From Mycolicibacterium litorale (lineage in GTDB: Bacteria > Actinomycetota > Actinomycetes > Mycobacteriales > Mycobacteriaceae), in NCBI RefSeq assembly GCF_010731695.1, contig NZ_AP022586.1, positions 4,712,001-4,776,000 on the forward strand: DNA of 64,000 bases, in the 5' to 3' direction. A model generated the notes under the pieces. It saw nothing but the letters and a program-made list of their open reading frames with translations. It was not told the DNA's origin and ran no database searches. Shown here in pieces: positions 54,101 to 64,000 of this stretch; position 1 is the first letter of the stretch, and the number at the start of each line of letters is the position of its first letter. The position numbers were made by a program, and so were the translations under genes.

Positions 54101-56108
54101 CACGGTGCTGCCGCCGCGGCGACCGGACCCGGTGCGGACGGCGCGCGCGTCGGGGACCGTGCGACGGCTGGTCCGCGGCCCGGCGTTCCCGTACGACGTC
54201 ACGGTGCGGGTGAGCCTGTGGGTGAGCGTCGTGCTGGTCGCGGTGCTGTTCGGCTGGGGCGCCTGGCAGCGGCGGTGGATCGCCGACGACGGCCTGATCG
54301 TGCTGCGCACGGTGCGCAACCTGCTGGCGGGCAATGGTCCGGTGTTCAACGCCGGCGAGCGGGTGGAGGCCAACACCTCGACGCTGTGGACGTACCTGAT
54401 CACCGCGGGCGCCTGGGTCGGCGGGTCGGTGCAGCTCGAATACGTCGCGCTGGTGTTCGCGCTGGTGCTGTCGGTGGTCGGGGTGGTGCTGGCGATGCTC
54501 GGCACCGCCCGCCTCTACGCGCCGGGGCTGCAGGGCCGCCGCGCGCTGCTGCTGCCCGCGGGTGTCCTGGTCTACATCGCGGTGCCCCCGGCGCGCGACT
54601 TCGCCACCTCCGGCCTGGAGAACGGCATGGTCATCGCCTACCTGGGCCTGCTGTGGTGGATGCTGGTGGCCTGGTCGCAGGCCCTGCGCAACCCGTCGGC
54701 GACGGGCCGCGACGCGGTGAGCCGGCCCTTCGCCGCCGCACTGGCCTTCCTCGCCGGGCTCAGCGTGCTGGTGCGCCCCGAACTGGCGCTCGTCGGCGTC
54801 GGCGTGCTGCTGATGATGCTGGTGGCAGCCCGCTCCTGGCGGCGCCGGCTGCTGATCGTCGTGGCCGGCGGACTCCTGCCGGTGCTCTACCAGATCTTCC
54901 GGATGGGCTACTACGCCCTGATCGTCCCCGGCACCGCGGTGGCCAAGGACGCGACCGGCGCCAAGTGGACGCAGGGCTTCACCTACCTCACCAACTTCGC
55001 CGAGCCCTACCTGCTGTGGGTGCCCGCCGTCCTGCTGGTGCTCATCGGCGTGGTCCTGCTCAGCACCCGCAGCCGGCCGTGGTGGATCCGCCACCGGCCG
55101 CCGCCGGGCTACGGCCGGCTGGCCCGGCTGGTGCAGAGCCCCGCCACGGTGGTGCTGTTCATCGTGGTCAGCGGCCTGATCCAGGGTGTCTACTGGATCC
55201 GTCAGGGCGGCGACTTCATGCACGGGCGGGTGCTGCTGACCCCGCTGTTCTGCACGCTGCTTCCGGTCTCGGTGATCCCGGTCGTGCTGCCCGACGGCAG
55301 CCGCATCAGCCGGGAGACCGGATACCTGCTGGCCGGCGCGACCAGCGTGTTGTGGCTGGCGGTGGCGGGCTGGGCGCTGTGGGCGGCCAACTCGCCGGGG
55401 ATGGGCCCCGACGCCACCCGGGTCACCGACACCGGCATCGTCGACGAGCGCCGCTTCTACGCGCAGGCCACCGGCCACGCCCATCCGCTGACCGCCGCCG
55501 ACTACCTGGACTATCCGCGGATGCGGGCGGTGATCACCGCGCTCGAGAACACCCCCGACGGGGCGCTGCTGCTGCCCGCGGGCAACTACGACATGTGGGA
55601 CGTGGTGCCCGCACTGCCACCGCCGCCGGACGCCGGCCCGGACTACGTCGGCCCGCACACGGTGTTCTTCACCAACCTCGGCATGCTCGGCATGAACGTC
55701 GGCCTCGACGTGCGGGTGATCGACCAGATCGGGCTGGCGAACCCGCTCGCCGCGCACACCGAACGCCTCGAGGACGGCCGGATCGGCCACGACAAGAACC
55801 TGTTCCCGGACTGGGCGGTGGCCGAGGGGCCGTTCCTGAAGATCCCGCCCTACCTGCCGACCTACCTCGACCGCGACTGGGTGGCCCAGGCCGAGGCGGC
55901 GCTGAAGTGCCCGTCGACCGAGGCGGTCCTCAACGCGATCCGCGGCCCGCTCACCCCGCGCCGGTTCCTGTCGAACGTGGTGCACGCCTACGAGTTCACC
56001 CAGTACCGCCTCGACCGGGTGCCGCGCTACGAGCTGATCCGGTGCGGTCTGCCCATTCCCGAACCCTTCGAGCCGCCCTACACCGGCATGCCGGCGACCG
56101 GGCCGTGA
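54078..56108 (+). CDS. aftB: Arabinofuranosyltransferase AftB
   Basis: 676 residues from a GTG at 54078, which overlaps ubiA by 23 bases; a GTG at 54105 (667 residues) is about as likely. M. tuberculosis AftB begins near the conserved VRVSLWVSVVLVAVLFGWG. It is a GT-C enzyme with about ten membrane helices and the early acidic pair RRWIADDGLIVLRT. It adds the terminal beta-1,2 arabinofuranose to arabinan, and has a long extracytoplasmic C-terminus (PHTVFFTNLGMLGMNVGLDV). Corresponds to Rv3805c. Confidence 0.93.
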   Translation: MRQSSSADTVLPPRRPDPVRTARASGTVRRLVRGPAFPYDVTVRVSLWVSVVLVAVLFGWGAWQRRWIADDGLIVLRTVRNLLAGNGPVFNAGERVEANTSTLWTYLITAGAWVGGSVQLEYVALVFALVLSVVGVVLAMLGTARLYAPGLQGRRALLLPAGVLVYIAVPPARDFATSGLENGMVIAYLGLLWWMLVAWSQALRNPSATGRDAVSRPFAAALAFLAGLSVLVRPELALVGVGVLLMMLVAARSWRRRLLIVVAGGLLPVLYQIFRMGYYALIVPGTAVAKDATGAKWTQGFTYLTNFAEPYLLWVPAVLLVLIGVVLLSTRSRPWWIRHRPPPGYGRLARLVQSPATVVLFIVVSGLIQGVYWIRQGGDFMHGRVLLTPLFCTLLPVSVIPVVLPDGSRISRETGYLLAGATSVLWLAVAGWALWAANSPGMGPDATRVTDTGIVDERRFYAQATGHAHPLTAADYLDYPRMRAVITALENTPDGALLLPAGNYDMWDVVPALPPPPDAGPDYVGPHTVFFTNLGMLGMNVGLDVRVIDQIGLANPLAAHTERLEDGRIGHDKNLFPDWAVAEGPFLKIPPYLPTYLDRDWVAQAEAALKCPSTEAVLNAIRGPLTPRRFLSNVVHAYEFTQYRLDRVPRYELIRCGLPIPEPFEPPYTGMPATGP

Positions 56109-57597
<1,489 letters not shown>

Positions 57598-57624
57598 CAA
57601 TCGCGCACTGATAGCAGCGGTCGG

Positions 57625-57653
57625 CGGCGGCGATCCCCTCGGGGTCGCCGCCG
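57625..57653 (+). terminator. Terminator-like stem after fbpA
   Basis: GGCGGCGA pairs with TCGCCGCC and CCCC with GGGG around a two-base loop, with one bulged T. It lies 30 bases past the fbpA stop. A short TTT follows but no long T-run. Confidence 0.6.
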
Positions 57654-57747
57654 TCAGCCGTTTGCGGGGGCTTTTCGGCGCGTCCTGTGAGCGTGGTGTG
57701 ATTCACTACCTGCGGGTTGGGCGACGGACGGACGTGAGGTGGGGCAG

Positions 57748-58644
57748 ATGATGCGAGGGTTGTGGCGAGCGGTACTGACCGTGGTGGTGGCCGCGGGACT
57801 CTGGTCGGCCGTCGAGGCCACGTCCGAGACCACCGCGCGGGCCGACACCGTCGAGTACCTGATGGTCCCGTCGGCGGCCATGGGCCGCGCGATCCCGGTC
57901 GCCTTCCAGGGCGGGGGACCGCATGCGGTGTTCCTGCTCGACGCGTTCAACGCCGCCCCCGACGTCAGCAACTGGGTGACCGCGGGCAACGCCATGAACA
58001 CCCTCGCCGGTAAGGGCATCTCGGTCGCCGCCCCCGCCGGCGGCGCCTGGAGCCTCTACACGAACTGGGAGCAGGACGGCAGCCGCCAGTGGGAGACGTT
58101 CCTGTCCTCCGAGCTGCCCGACTGGCTCGCCGCCAACAAGGGACTGGCCCCCAACGGGCACGGCATCGTCGGCGCCGCGCAGGGCGGCACCGGCGCGATG
58201 ATGATGGCCACCTTCCACCCGGACCGGTTCCGCTACGCCGGCTCCATGTCCGGGTTCATGACGCCCTCGGCCACCGCGCTCAACGGAGCGATCACCGCCG
58301 GCCTCCAGCGGTTCGGCGGCGTGGACACCCGCAACATGTGGGGACTGCCACAGCTGGGCCGCTGGAAGTGGCACGACCCCGATGTCCACATCCAGCTGCT
58401 GGCGAACAACAACACCCGGCTGTGGGTGTACAGCCCGTCCACGCTGACGTGTGTCGACCCGGCCGCGATGATCGGTTACTGCGATCAGGCCCAGGGCAGC
58501 AATCGCGGCTTCTACCAGCACTACCGTGCCGTCGGGGGCAGCAACGGCCACTTCGACTTCCCGGCGGGCGGCGAACACGGCTGGGGCAGTTGGGGGCCGC
58601 AGCTCGGCGCGATGTCGGGCGACCTCGTGGCGGCCATCCGCTAG
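57748..58644 (+). CDS. fbpD: MPT51/MPB51-type antigen 85-like protein
   Basis: 298 residues from the ATG at 57748, preceded by GAGGTGGGG. It shares the Ag85 fold ([43 protein letters not shown]). The nucleophile elbow reads GIVGAAQGGTGA, with Gln where Ag85 enzymes have the catalytic Ser. The protein should therefore lack mycolyltransferase activity, as reported for MPT51. It is secreted (signal through about residue 35) and binds cell-surface ligands. Corresponds to Rv3803c. Confidence 0.93.
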   Translation: MMRGLWRAVLTVVVAAGLWSAVEATSETTARADTVEYLMVPSAAMGRAIPVAFQGGGPHAVFLLDAFNAAPDVSNWVTAGNAMNTLAGKGISVAAPAGGAWSLYTNWEQDGSRQWETFLSSELPDWLAANKGLAPNGHGIVGAAQGGTGAMMMATFHPDRFRYAGSMSGFMTPSATALNGAITAGLQRFGGVDTRNMWGLPQLGRWKWHDPDVHIQLLANNNTRLWVYSPSTLTCVDPAAMIGYCDQAQGSNRGFYQHYRAVGGSNGHFDFPAGGEHGWGSWGPQLGAMSGDLVAAIR

Positions 58645-58701
58645 GCCGGCGGGCCTTTCGAGTCACCCGGAGCCCGGCAGGGCAGCCGGTACCGTGGAAG
58701 C

Positions 58702-59172
58702 GTGCAGCACAGCCAACGGCGGATCCTCCCGACGCTGCTCGTGCTGTCCGCGGTCGTCCTCGTCACCGCGTGTGCCTTGACCAACCCCGTGCTCAACCTC
58801 GACCAGACCTCGACCGCGGAGCCCCCGCCGGACGCGGCCGCGGGTGAGGCCGCCGACAGCGCTTCGGATCCGCCGGAGGTGGCCGCGCAGCCGGGCGCGC
58901 TGACCGTCACCGGCCAGCAGCGCCGCTACCTCGACGCGCTGAAGACCGCCGGGGTGCGCGCCACGAGCGATCTGCGGGCCCTGTCCATCGGTTCCACGGT
59001 CTGCCAGGCGCATGCCGCCAAACAGAGCGACCAGGCGGTGTGGGAGGCCATCCTGCCGCTCGTGCGCAGCGACGTGCGCGCCACCCGGCCGAATTCCATG
59101 CGAGTGTCGGCGAGCGAGGTCGACGACGCGACCGCCGACTACATTCGCATCGCAACAGAACGACTCTGCTAG
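58702..59172 (+). CDS. DUF732-type lipoprotein
   Basis: 156 residues from a GTG. A lipobox (VLVTAC, Cys at about 24) ends the signal peptide, followed by an acidic/Ala-Pro linker. The C-terminal domain is a DUF732-type small helical domain with two cysteines (STVCQAH and the final RLC) that may form a disulfide. It lies between fbpD and the Rv3802c homologue, where M. tuberculosis has no gene as far as I recall. Confidence 0.75.
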   Translation: MQHSQRRILPTLLVLSAVVLVTACALTNPVLNLDQTSTAEPPPDAAAGEAADSASDPPEVAAQPGALTVTGQQRRYLDALKTAGVRATSDLRALSIGSTVCQAHAAKQSDQAVWEAILPLVRSDVRATRPNSMRVSASEVDDATADYIRIATERLC

Positions 59173-59205
59173 CGCAGATCCGCGTACGCGAGGAGCCGAA
59201 CACCC

Positions 59206-60213
59206 ATGCCGAAATCCAGTCGACGTAAACGTCACCGAATCCTCGCCCTGGCCGCGGCCGGGGCGATGGCCCTGGTGGTGGTGCTGGTCGTGGCCATCAT
59301 CGTGGTGGTGATGCGCAGGCCGGACACGCCGGAGACGGCGCTGCCGCCCACCGCGGTGCCGCCGACGGGCGTGCCGTCGACCGGTAAGCCGCGCCCGGAG
59401 TTCCAGGATGCGAGCTGCCCGGACGTGCAGCTGCTGTCGATCCCGGGGACCTGGGAGTCGTCACCGCAGCTCGACCCGTTCAACCCCACCCAGTTCCCGA
59501 TCGCGCTGCTGCTGAACGTCACCAACCCGCTGCGCGCCGAGTTCGGCAACGACCGGCTGGAGATCTTCACGGTTCCCTACACCGCGCAGTTCCACAATCC
59601 GTTCTCCGCCGACAAGCAGATGTCCTACAACGACAGCCGCGCCGAGGGCACCCAGGCCGCGGTGAAGGCGCTGACGGACATGAACAACCGCTGCCCGCTG
59701 ACCAGTTACGTGATCGTCGGCTTCTCGCAGGGTGCGGTGATCGCCGGCGACATCGCCAGCGACGTCGGCAACGGCCGCGGCCCGATCGACCAGGATCTGG
59801 TGCTCGGCGTGACGACGATCGCCGACGGCCGCCGCGAGACCGGGGTCGGGCAGGACGTCGGCCCGAACCCGCCGGGGGTGGGCGCGGAGATCACGCTGGC
59901 CGAGGTGCCGACGCTGAGCACCCTCGGGTTGAGCATGACCGGCCCGCGCCCGGGCGGCTTCGGACAGCTCAACGACCGCGTCTTCGAGATCTGCGCACCC
60001 GGCGACCTGATCTGCGCGGCGCCGGAGTCGGCGTTCTCGATCGTCAACCTGCCGCGGACGCTGGAGACCCTGGCGGGCGGCGCCGGGCAGCCGATCCACG
60101 CGATGTACGCCACACCGCAGTTCTGGCAGGTCGACGGCCAGTCCGCGACGCAGTGGACGCTGAACTGGGCGCGGGGCGTCATCGAGAGCGCACCGCAACC
60201 AAAACATGGTTGA
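59206..60213 (+). CDS. Cutinase-like thioesterase/phospholipase (Rv3802c homologue)
   Basis: 335 residues. A single N-terminal membrane helix ([21 protein letters not shown]) anchors an extracytoplasmic alpha/beta hydrolase. The nucleophile is in [14 protein letters not shown], and later Asp/His positions are in [11 protein letters not shown] and [13 protein letters not shown]. Rv3802c is an essential envelope lipase/thioesterase tied to mycolate and outer-membrane control and is adjacent to fadD32-pks13. AGGAG precedes the ATG. Confidence 0.93.
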   Translation: MPKSSRRKRHRILALAAAGAMALVVVLVVAIIVVVMRRPDTPETALPPTAVPPTGVPSTGKPRPEFQDASCPDVQLLSIPGTWESSPQLDPFNPTQFPIALLLNVTNPLRAEFGNDRLEIFTVPYTAQFHNPFSADKQMSYNDSRAEGTQAAVKALTDMNNRCPLTSYVIVGFSQGAVIAGDIASDVGNGRGPIDQDLVLGVTTIADGRRETGVGQDVGPNPPGVGAEITLAEVPTLSTLGLSMTGPRPGGFGQLNDRVFEICAPGDLICAAPESAFSIVNLPRTLETLAGGAGQPIHAMYATPQFWQVDGQSATQWTLNWARGVIESAPQPKHG

Positions 60214-60216
60214 CAC

Positions 60217-60252
60217 GTGACCGGAATGATTTGGCCGGTGCAGGCCGGTCAC
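60217..60252. promoter_or_regulatory. GTGACCGG palindrome and A/T-rich region before fadD32
   Basis: GTGACCGG (60217-60224) and CCGGTCAC (60245-60252) form a perfect dyad after the Rv3802c-homologue stop. It is followed by an A/T-rich stretch, TTAACATTAAGAGAAAAC, which may hold the fadD32-pks13 promoter. It could be a terminator, an operator, or both. Confidence 0.4.
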
Positions 60253-60446
60253 TTAACATTAAGAGAAAACTAAGACGGTGACCGACGGCCGGCACACGGC
60301 GTCGAGGCCGCCGCGGACCCACACCCGAGTAGCATCTTGGGGGTTTGGAGTTCGCGCGGTCCGTCGAGGAGGCTGCAGCGTCCCGTCGGTGCAACGCAGG
60401 CTTTGCGGGCCCGTAAGCCCGAAGTGCTTTGACAGGAGAGTGTGAG

Positions 60447-62336
60447 ATGCCATTCCACAACCCGTTCATCAAGGACGGTCTCATCAAGTTCCCCGACAAC
60501 GGGAACCTGGTGCGTCACGTCGAGCGGTGGGCGAAGGTGCGTGGCGACAAGGTGGCGTACCGCTTCCTGGACTTCTCCACCGAACGCGACGGCGTCGCCC
60601 GTGACCTCAACTGGAACGATTTCGGCGCCCGCAACCGGGCCGTCGGCGCGCGCCTGCAGCAGGTCACCCAGCCCGGCGACCGGGTGGCGATCCTGTGCCC
60701 GCAGAACCTCGACTACCTCGTCGCGTTCTTCGGCACCCTCTACTCCGGCCGTATCGCCGTGCCGCTGTTCGACCCGAACGAGCCCGGACACGTCGGCCGC
60801 CTGCACGCCGTTCTCGACGACTGTCATCCATCGGCGATCCTGACCACCACCGAGGCCGCCGAAGGGGTGCGGAAGTTCTTCCGGACCCGGCCGGCCAACC
60901 AGCGGCCGCGTGTCATCGCCGTCGACGCGGTGCCCGACGAGGTCGGTGCCACCTGGGAGCCGGTCGACGTCAACCAGGAGACCATCGCCTACCTGCAGTA
61001 CACCTCGGGGTCGACCCGCATCCCGACCGGCGTGCAGATCACCCACCTCAACCTCGCCACCAACGTGGTCCAGGTGATCGAGGCGCTCGAGGGCGAGGAA
61101 GGCGACCGGGGCGTGTCCTGGCTGCCGTTCTTCCACGACATGGGCTTGATCACCGTGCTGCTGTCACCGATGCTCGGCCACTACATCACCTTCATGACGC
61201 CGGCGGCGTTCGTCCGCAGGCCCGGCCGCTGGATCCGCGAGATGGCCCGCAAGGAAGGCGACACCGGGGGCGTCATCTCCGTCGCCCCGAACTTCGCGTT
61301 CGACCATGCCGCCGTCCGCGGTGTGCCCAAGGACGGCGAGCCGCCGCTCGACTTGAGCAACATCAAGTGCATCCTCAACGGCAGCGAGCCGATTTCGGCG
61401 GCCACGGTGCGCCGGTTCAACGACGCGTTCGGGCCGTTCGGGTTCCAGCCCAAGGCGATCAAGCCGTCCTACGGTCTGGCGGAGGCCACGCTGTTCGTGT
61501 CCACCACACCGATCAGCGCCGAGCCGCGGATCACCTACGTCGACCGCGACGAACTGAACAACCACCGCTTCGTCGAGGTGACCGAAGATTCGCCGAAGGC
61601 CGTCGCGCAGGCGGGTGCGGGCAAGGTCGGCGTCGCGGAGTGGGCGGTCATCGTCGACCACGAGTCGGCCACCGAGCTGCCCGACGGCCAGATCGGCGAG
61701 ATCTGGATCAGTGGCCAGAACATGGGCACCGGCTACTGGGGCAAAGAGGAAGAGACCCGCGAGACGTTCCACAACATCCTCAAGTCCCGCACTGAGCCCA
61801 GCCACGCCGCGGGTGCGCCCGATGACGCGACCTGGGTCCGCACCGGCGACCTCGGCGCCTACCACGACGGCGAGCTCTACATCACCGGCCGCGTCAAGGA
61901 CTTGGTCATCATCGACGGCCGCAACCACTACCCGCAGGACCTCGAGTACTCGGCGCAGGAGGCCACCAAGGCGCTGCGCACCGGGTTCGTCGCCGCGTTC
62001 TCGGTGCCGGCCAACCAGCTGCCCGACGAGGTCTTCGAGAACGCCCACGCCGGTCTGAAGCGCGACCCCGCCGACACGTCCGAACAGCTCGTGATCGTCG
62101 GTGAGCGGGCGCCGGGCGCGCACAAGCTCGACATGGGCCCGATCGCGGACGACATCCGCGCCGCGATCGCGGTGCGCCACGGCGTCACCGTGCGCGACGT
62201 GCTGCTGACCCCGGCCGGCGCGATCCCGCGCACCTCGAGCGGCAAGATCGGCCGCCGCGCCTGCCGCTCGGCCTACCTCGACGGCAGCCTCCGCAGCGGG
62301 AAGGTCGCCAACGCCTTCCCCGACGAGACCGACTGA
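60447..62336 (+). CDS. fadD32: Fatty acyl-AMP ligase FadD32
   Basis: 629 residues from the ATG at 60447 (GGAGAG upstream). The adenylation motif is [16 protein letters not shown], followed by GWLP-like [12 protein letters not shown], the FAAL-type insertion, [10 protein letters not shown] and the C-terminal [18 protein letters not shown]. It activates the meromycolic chain as acyl-AMP and loads it onto the N-terminal ACP of Pks13. Corresponds to Rv3801c. Essential in mycobacteria. Confidence 0.97.
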   Translation: MPFHNPFIKDGLIKFPDNGNLVRHVERWAKVRGDKVAYRFLDFSTERDGVARDLNWNDFGARNRAVGARLQQVTQPGDRVAILCPQNLDYLVAFFGTLYSGRIAVPLFDPNEPGHVGRLHAVLDDCHPSAILTTTEAAEGVRKFFRTRPANQRPRVIAVDAVPDEVGATWEPVDVNQETIAYLQYTSGSTRIPTGVQITHLNLATNVVQVIEALEGEEGDRGVSWLPFFHDMGLITVLLSPMLGHYITFMTPAAFVRRPGRWIREMARKEGDTGGVISVAPNFAFDHAAVRGVPKDGEPPLDLSNIKCILNGSEPISAATVRRFNDAFGPFGFQPKAIKPSYGLAEATLFVSTTPISAEPRITYVDRDELNNHRFVEVTEDSPKAVAQAGAGKVGVAEWAVIVDHESATELPDGQIGEIWISGQNMGTGYWGKEEETRETFHNILKSRTEPSHAAGAPDDATWVRTGDLGAYHDGELYITGRVKDLVIIDGRNHYPQDLEYSAQEATKALRTGFVAAFSVPANQLPDEVFENAHAGLKRDPADTSEQLVIVGERAPGAHKLDMGPIADDIRAAIAVRHGVTVRDVLLTPAGAIPRTSSGKIGRRACRSAYLDGSLRSGKVANAFPDETD

Positions 62337-62392
62337 CGAACGGGCCCCGCCCTTCCCACACACACCCGCCGCGGGCGGCGAAAGAGATGAAC

Positions 62393-64000
62393 ATGTCTGA
62401 AACACCGAACAATTCGCCCTCCGTGCAGAACCAGCCGGTCGTCGCGCAGGGGGAAGGCCATCTCGTCGCCTCCGGCGACGGTGGTCCGCTGAGGCCCGCG
62501 CAGGTCGACATGACCGTCGCCGAGATGCGCGAATGGCTGCGCAACTGGATCGCCAACGCCACCGGGCAGAACGCCGACTCCATCGACGAGTCGACGCCGA
62601 TGGTGGAGCTCGGCCTGTCCTCGCGCGACGCGGTCGCCATGGCCAGCGACATCGAGGACCTCACCGGCGTCACGCTGACCGCGACGGTCGCGTTCCGGCA
62701 CCCGACCATCGAATCGCTGGCGACGGTGATCATCGAGGGCGAGCCCGAACGCGCCGACGACGGCGCCGACGATCAGGACTGGAGCCGCGAGCGTGACGTC
62801 GAGGACGTCGCGATCGTCGGTATCGCGACCCGCTTCCCGGGCGACATGGACAGTCCCGAGGAGATGTGGCAGGCGCTGCTCGAGGGCCGCGACGCCATCA
62901 CCGACCTGCCCGAGGGGCGCTGGGAGGAGTTCCTCGCCGAGCCGCGGATCGCCGAGCGTGTCGCCAAGGCGGCCACCCGGGGCGGCTACCTCAAGGACAT
63001 CAAGGGCTTCGACGCCGAGTTCTTCGCGCTGTCGAAGATGGAGGCCGACAACATCGATCCGCAGCAGCGGATGGCGCTCGAGCTGACCTGGCAGGCGTTG
63101 GAGCACGCCCGCATTCCGGCGTCGAGCCTGCGCGGCGAACGGGTCGGCGTCTACATCGGCGCGTCGAACAACGACTACAGCTTCATGTCCGTCGCCGATC
63201 CGTCGGTGGCACACCCGTACGCGATCACCGGCACCACCAGCTCGATCATCGCCAACCGGGTCTCGTACTTCTACGACTTCCGCGGACCGTCGATGGCCAT
63301 CGACACCGCGTGTTCCAGCTCGCTGGTCGCCGCACACCAGGGGGTGGCCGCGCTGCGCTCGGGCGAGGCCGACGTCGCCGTGGTCGGCGGTGTCAACGCG
63401 CTGATCACCCCGCTGGTGACCATCGGCTTCGACGAGGTCGGCGGCGTGCTGGCGCCGGACGGCCGGATCAAGTCGTTCTCGCAGGACGCCAACGGCTACG
63501 CGCGCTCCGAGGGCGCCGGCATGCTGGTGCTCAAGCGGTTGAGCGACGCCCGGCGCGACGGCGACGACATCCTCGCGGTGATCGCGGGCAGCGCGGTCAA
63601 CCACGACGGCCGGTCCAACGGCATGCTGGCGCCCAACCCCGACGCGCAGGCCGAGGTGCTGCGCAAGGCGTACAAGGACGCCGGCATCAACCCGCGCGAC
63701 GTCGACTACATCGAGGCGCACGGCACCGGAACCATCCTCGGCGACCCGATCGAGGCCGACGCACTCGGCCGCGTGGTCGGCCGCAACCGGCCGGCCGACA
63801 AGCCCGCGCTGCTCGGCGCGGTGAAATCCAATCTCGGACACCTCGAGTCGGCGGCCGGTGCGGCCAGCCTGGCGAAGGTGGCGCTGTCGCTGCGCAACGA
63901 CAAGCTGCCGCCGTCGATCAACTACACCGGCCCGAACCCGTACATCGACTTCGACGCGGTGCGGCTGAAGGTCAACGACACCGTCTCCGACTGGCCGCGC
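62393..64000 (+). CDS. pks13: Polyketide synthase Pks13, N-terminal part
   Basis: 536 codons to the window edge with no stop, so the gene continues to the right. The ATG at 62393 has AAAGAG 6 bases upstream; ATG at 62387 is also in frame. An N-terminal ACP (phosphopantetheine Ser in MVELGLSSRDAVAM) is followed by the ketosynthase with FPGDMDSPEEMW, the active-site Cys in DTACSSSLVA and the histidines in EAHGTGT and KSNLGHLESAAG. It joins the meromycolate and alpha-branch to form mycolic acids. Confidence 0.96.
   Translation, partial: MSETPNNSPSVQNQPVVAQGEGHLVASGDGGPLRPAQVDMTVAEMREWLRNWIANATGQNADSIDESTPMVELGLSSRDAVAMASDIEDLTGVTLTATVAFRHPTIESLATVIIEGEPERADDGADDQDWSRERDVEDVAIVGIATRFPGDMDSPEEMWQALLEGRDAITDLPEGRWEEFLAEPRIAERVAKAATRGGYLKDIKGFDAEFFALSKMEADNIDPQQRMALELTWQALEHARIPASSLRGERVGVYIGASNNDYSFMSVADPSVAHPYAITGTTSSIIANRVSYFYDFRGPSMAIDTACSSSLVAAHQGVAALRSGEADVAVVGGVNALITPLVTIGFDEVGGVLAPDGRIKSFSQDANGYARSEGAGMLVLKRLSDARRDGDDILAVIAGSAVNHDGRSNGMLAPNPDAQAEVLRKAYKDAGINPRDVDYIEAHGTGTILGDPIEADALGRVVGRNRPADKPALLGAVKSNLGHLESAAGAASLAKVALSLRNDKLPPSINYTGPNPYIDFDAVRLKVNDTVSDWPR

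Overview
The window is high-GC actinobacterial DNA from a mycobacterium, most likely a rapidly growing Mycolicibacterium-type species. The arabinogalactan and mycolate genes near the right end (glf, glfT2, the DPPR phosphatase gene, ubiA, aftB, fbpA, fbpD, the Rv3802c homologue, fadD32, pks13) are found only in mycolic-acid bacteria. The gene order follows M. tuberculosis from about Rv3859c (gltB) down to Rv3800c (pks13). A dinB3-type polymerase beside ethR, a superoxide dismutase with Gln145, and several blocks that I believe are absent from M. tuberculosis point to an environmental, fast-growing species. Locus equivalences to M. tuberculosis and M. smegmatis are from memory and were not searched.

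Layout. 1-2246: gltB (3' part) and gltD. 2499-7574: a small protein, a luciferase-like F420 oxidoreductase, a DinB-fold protein, a PHP phosphoesterase and a KatE-type catalase. 7578-12339: dinB3 with a LexA/SOS palindrome at its start, the divergent ethR/ethA pair with its operator, rraA, and a TipA-like MerR regulator behind a textbook 19-bp-spacer promoter. 12385-15062: an Rv3852-like membrane-anchored histone-like protein, copC-copD and an Rv3850 homologue. 15275-17997: an accessory block of a mucin-like exported protein, an ImmA/IrrE-like HELGH protease and a 7-TM protein, convergent with espR (18043-18441). 18848-21448: a TMEM165/GDT1-type exporter gene preceded by a yybP-ykoY (Mn2+) riboswitch, an Rv3847 homologue, sodA and a 52-aa membrane peptide. 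21449-22020: an intergenic region with four DnaA-box-like sites. 22021-33400: rhodanese, the Rv3843c homologue, glpQ1, bfrB with tandem IdeR-box-like sites, an LCP protein, a CPBP protease, the Rv3839 homologue with an IdeR box, pheA, a phosphatase, a small Cys protein, a zincin, the Rv3835 homologue, an ankyrin protein and serS.

33405-40259 is an accessory island: a GAF-ANTAR regulator, a HAD phosphatase, a mannitol-dehydrogenase-family enzyme, a membrane protein with a UbiA-like motif fused to an inositol-monophosphatase domain, a STAS protein and a DUF5718-like protein. SigF-like promoter motifs are possible at three places. 40355-48230 holds a zinc alcohol dehydrogenase, a metallo-beta-lactamase/Rieske protein with a small partner, two tandem acyltransferases, a HAD hydrolase and a peptidoglycan amidase. 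The second acyltransferase is joined to the HAD gene by three 35-bp repeats, each an overlapping 12-codon mini-ORF. 48360-64000 is erp followed by the cell-envelope cluster. In it, glf, glfT2, the PAP2 phosphatase, ubiA and aftB build the arabinogalactan. Ag85A mycolylates it, and FadD32 and Pks13 (truncated by the window edge) make the mycolates.

The candidates most worth following up are the mini-ORF repeat ladder, the UbiA-like/IMPase fusion in a polyol-type island, the EspR/IrrE-protease/membrane-protein neighbourhood, the Mn riboswitch next to a Mn-type SOD, the SOS box on dinB3, the MerR promoter and the DnaA-box cluster.
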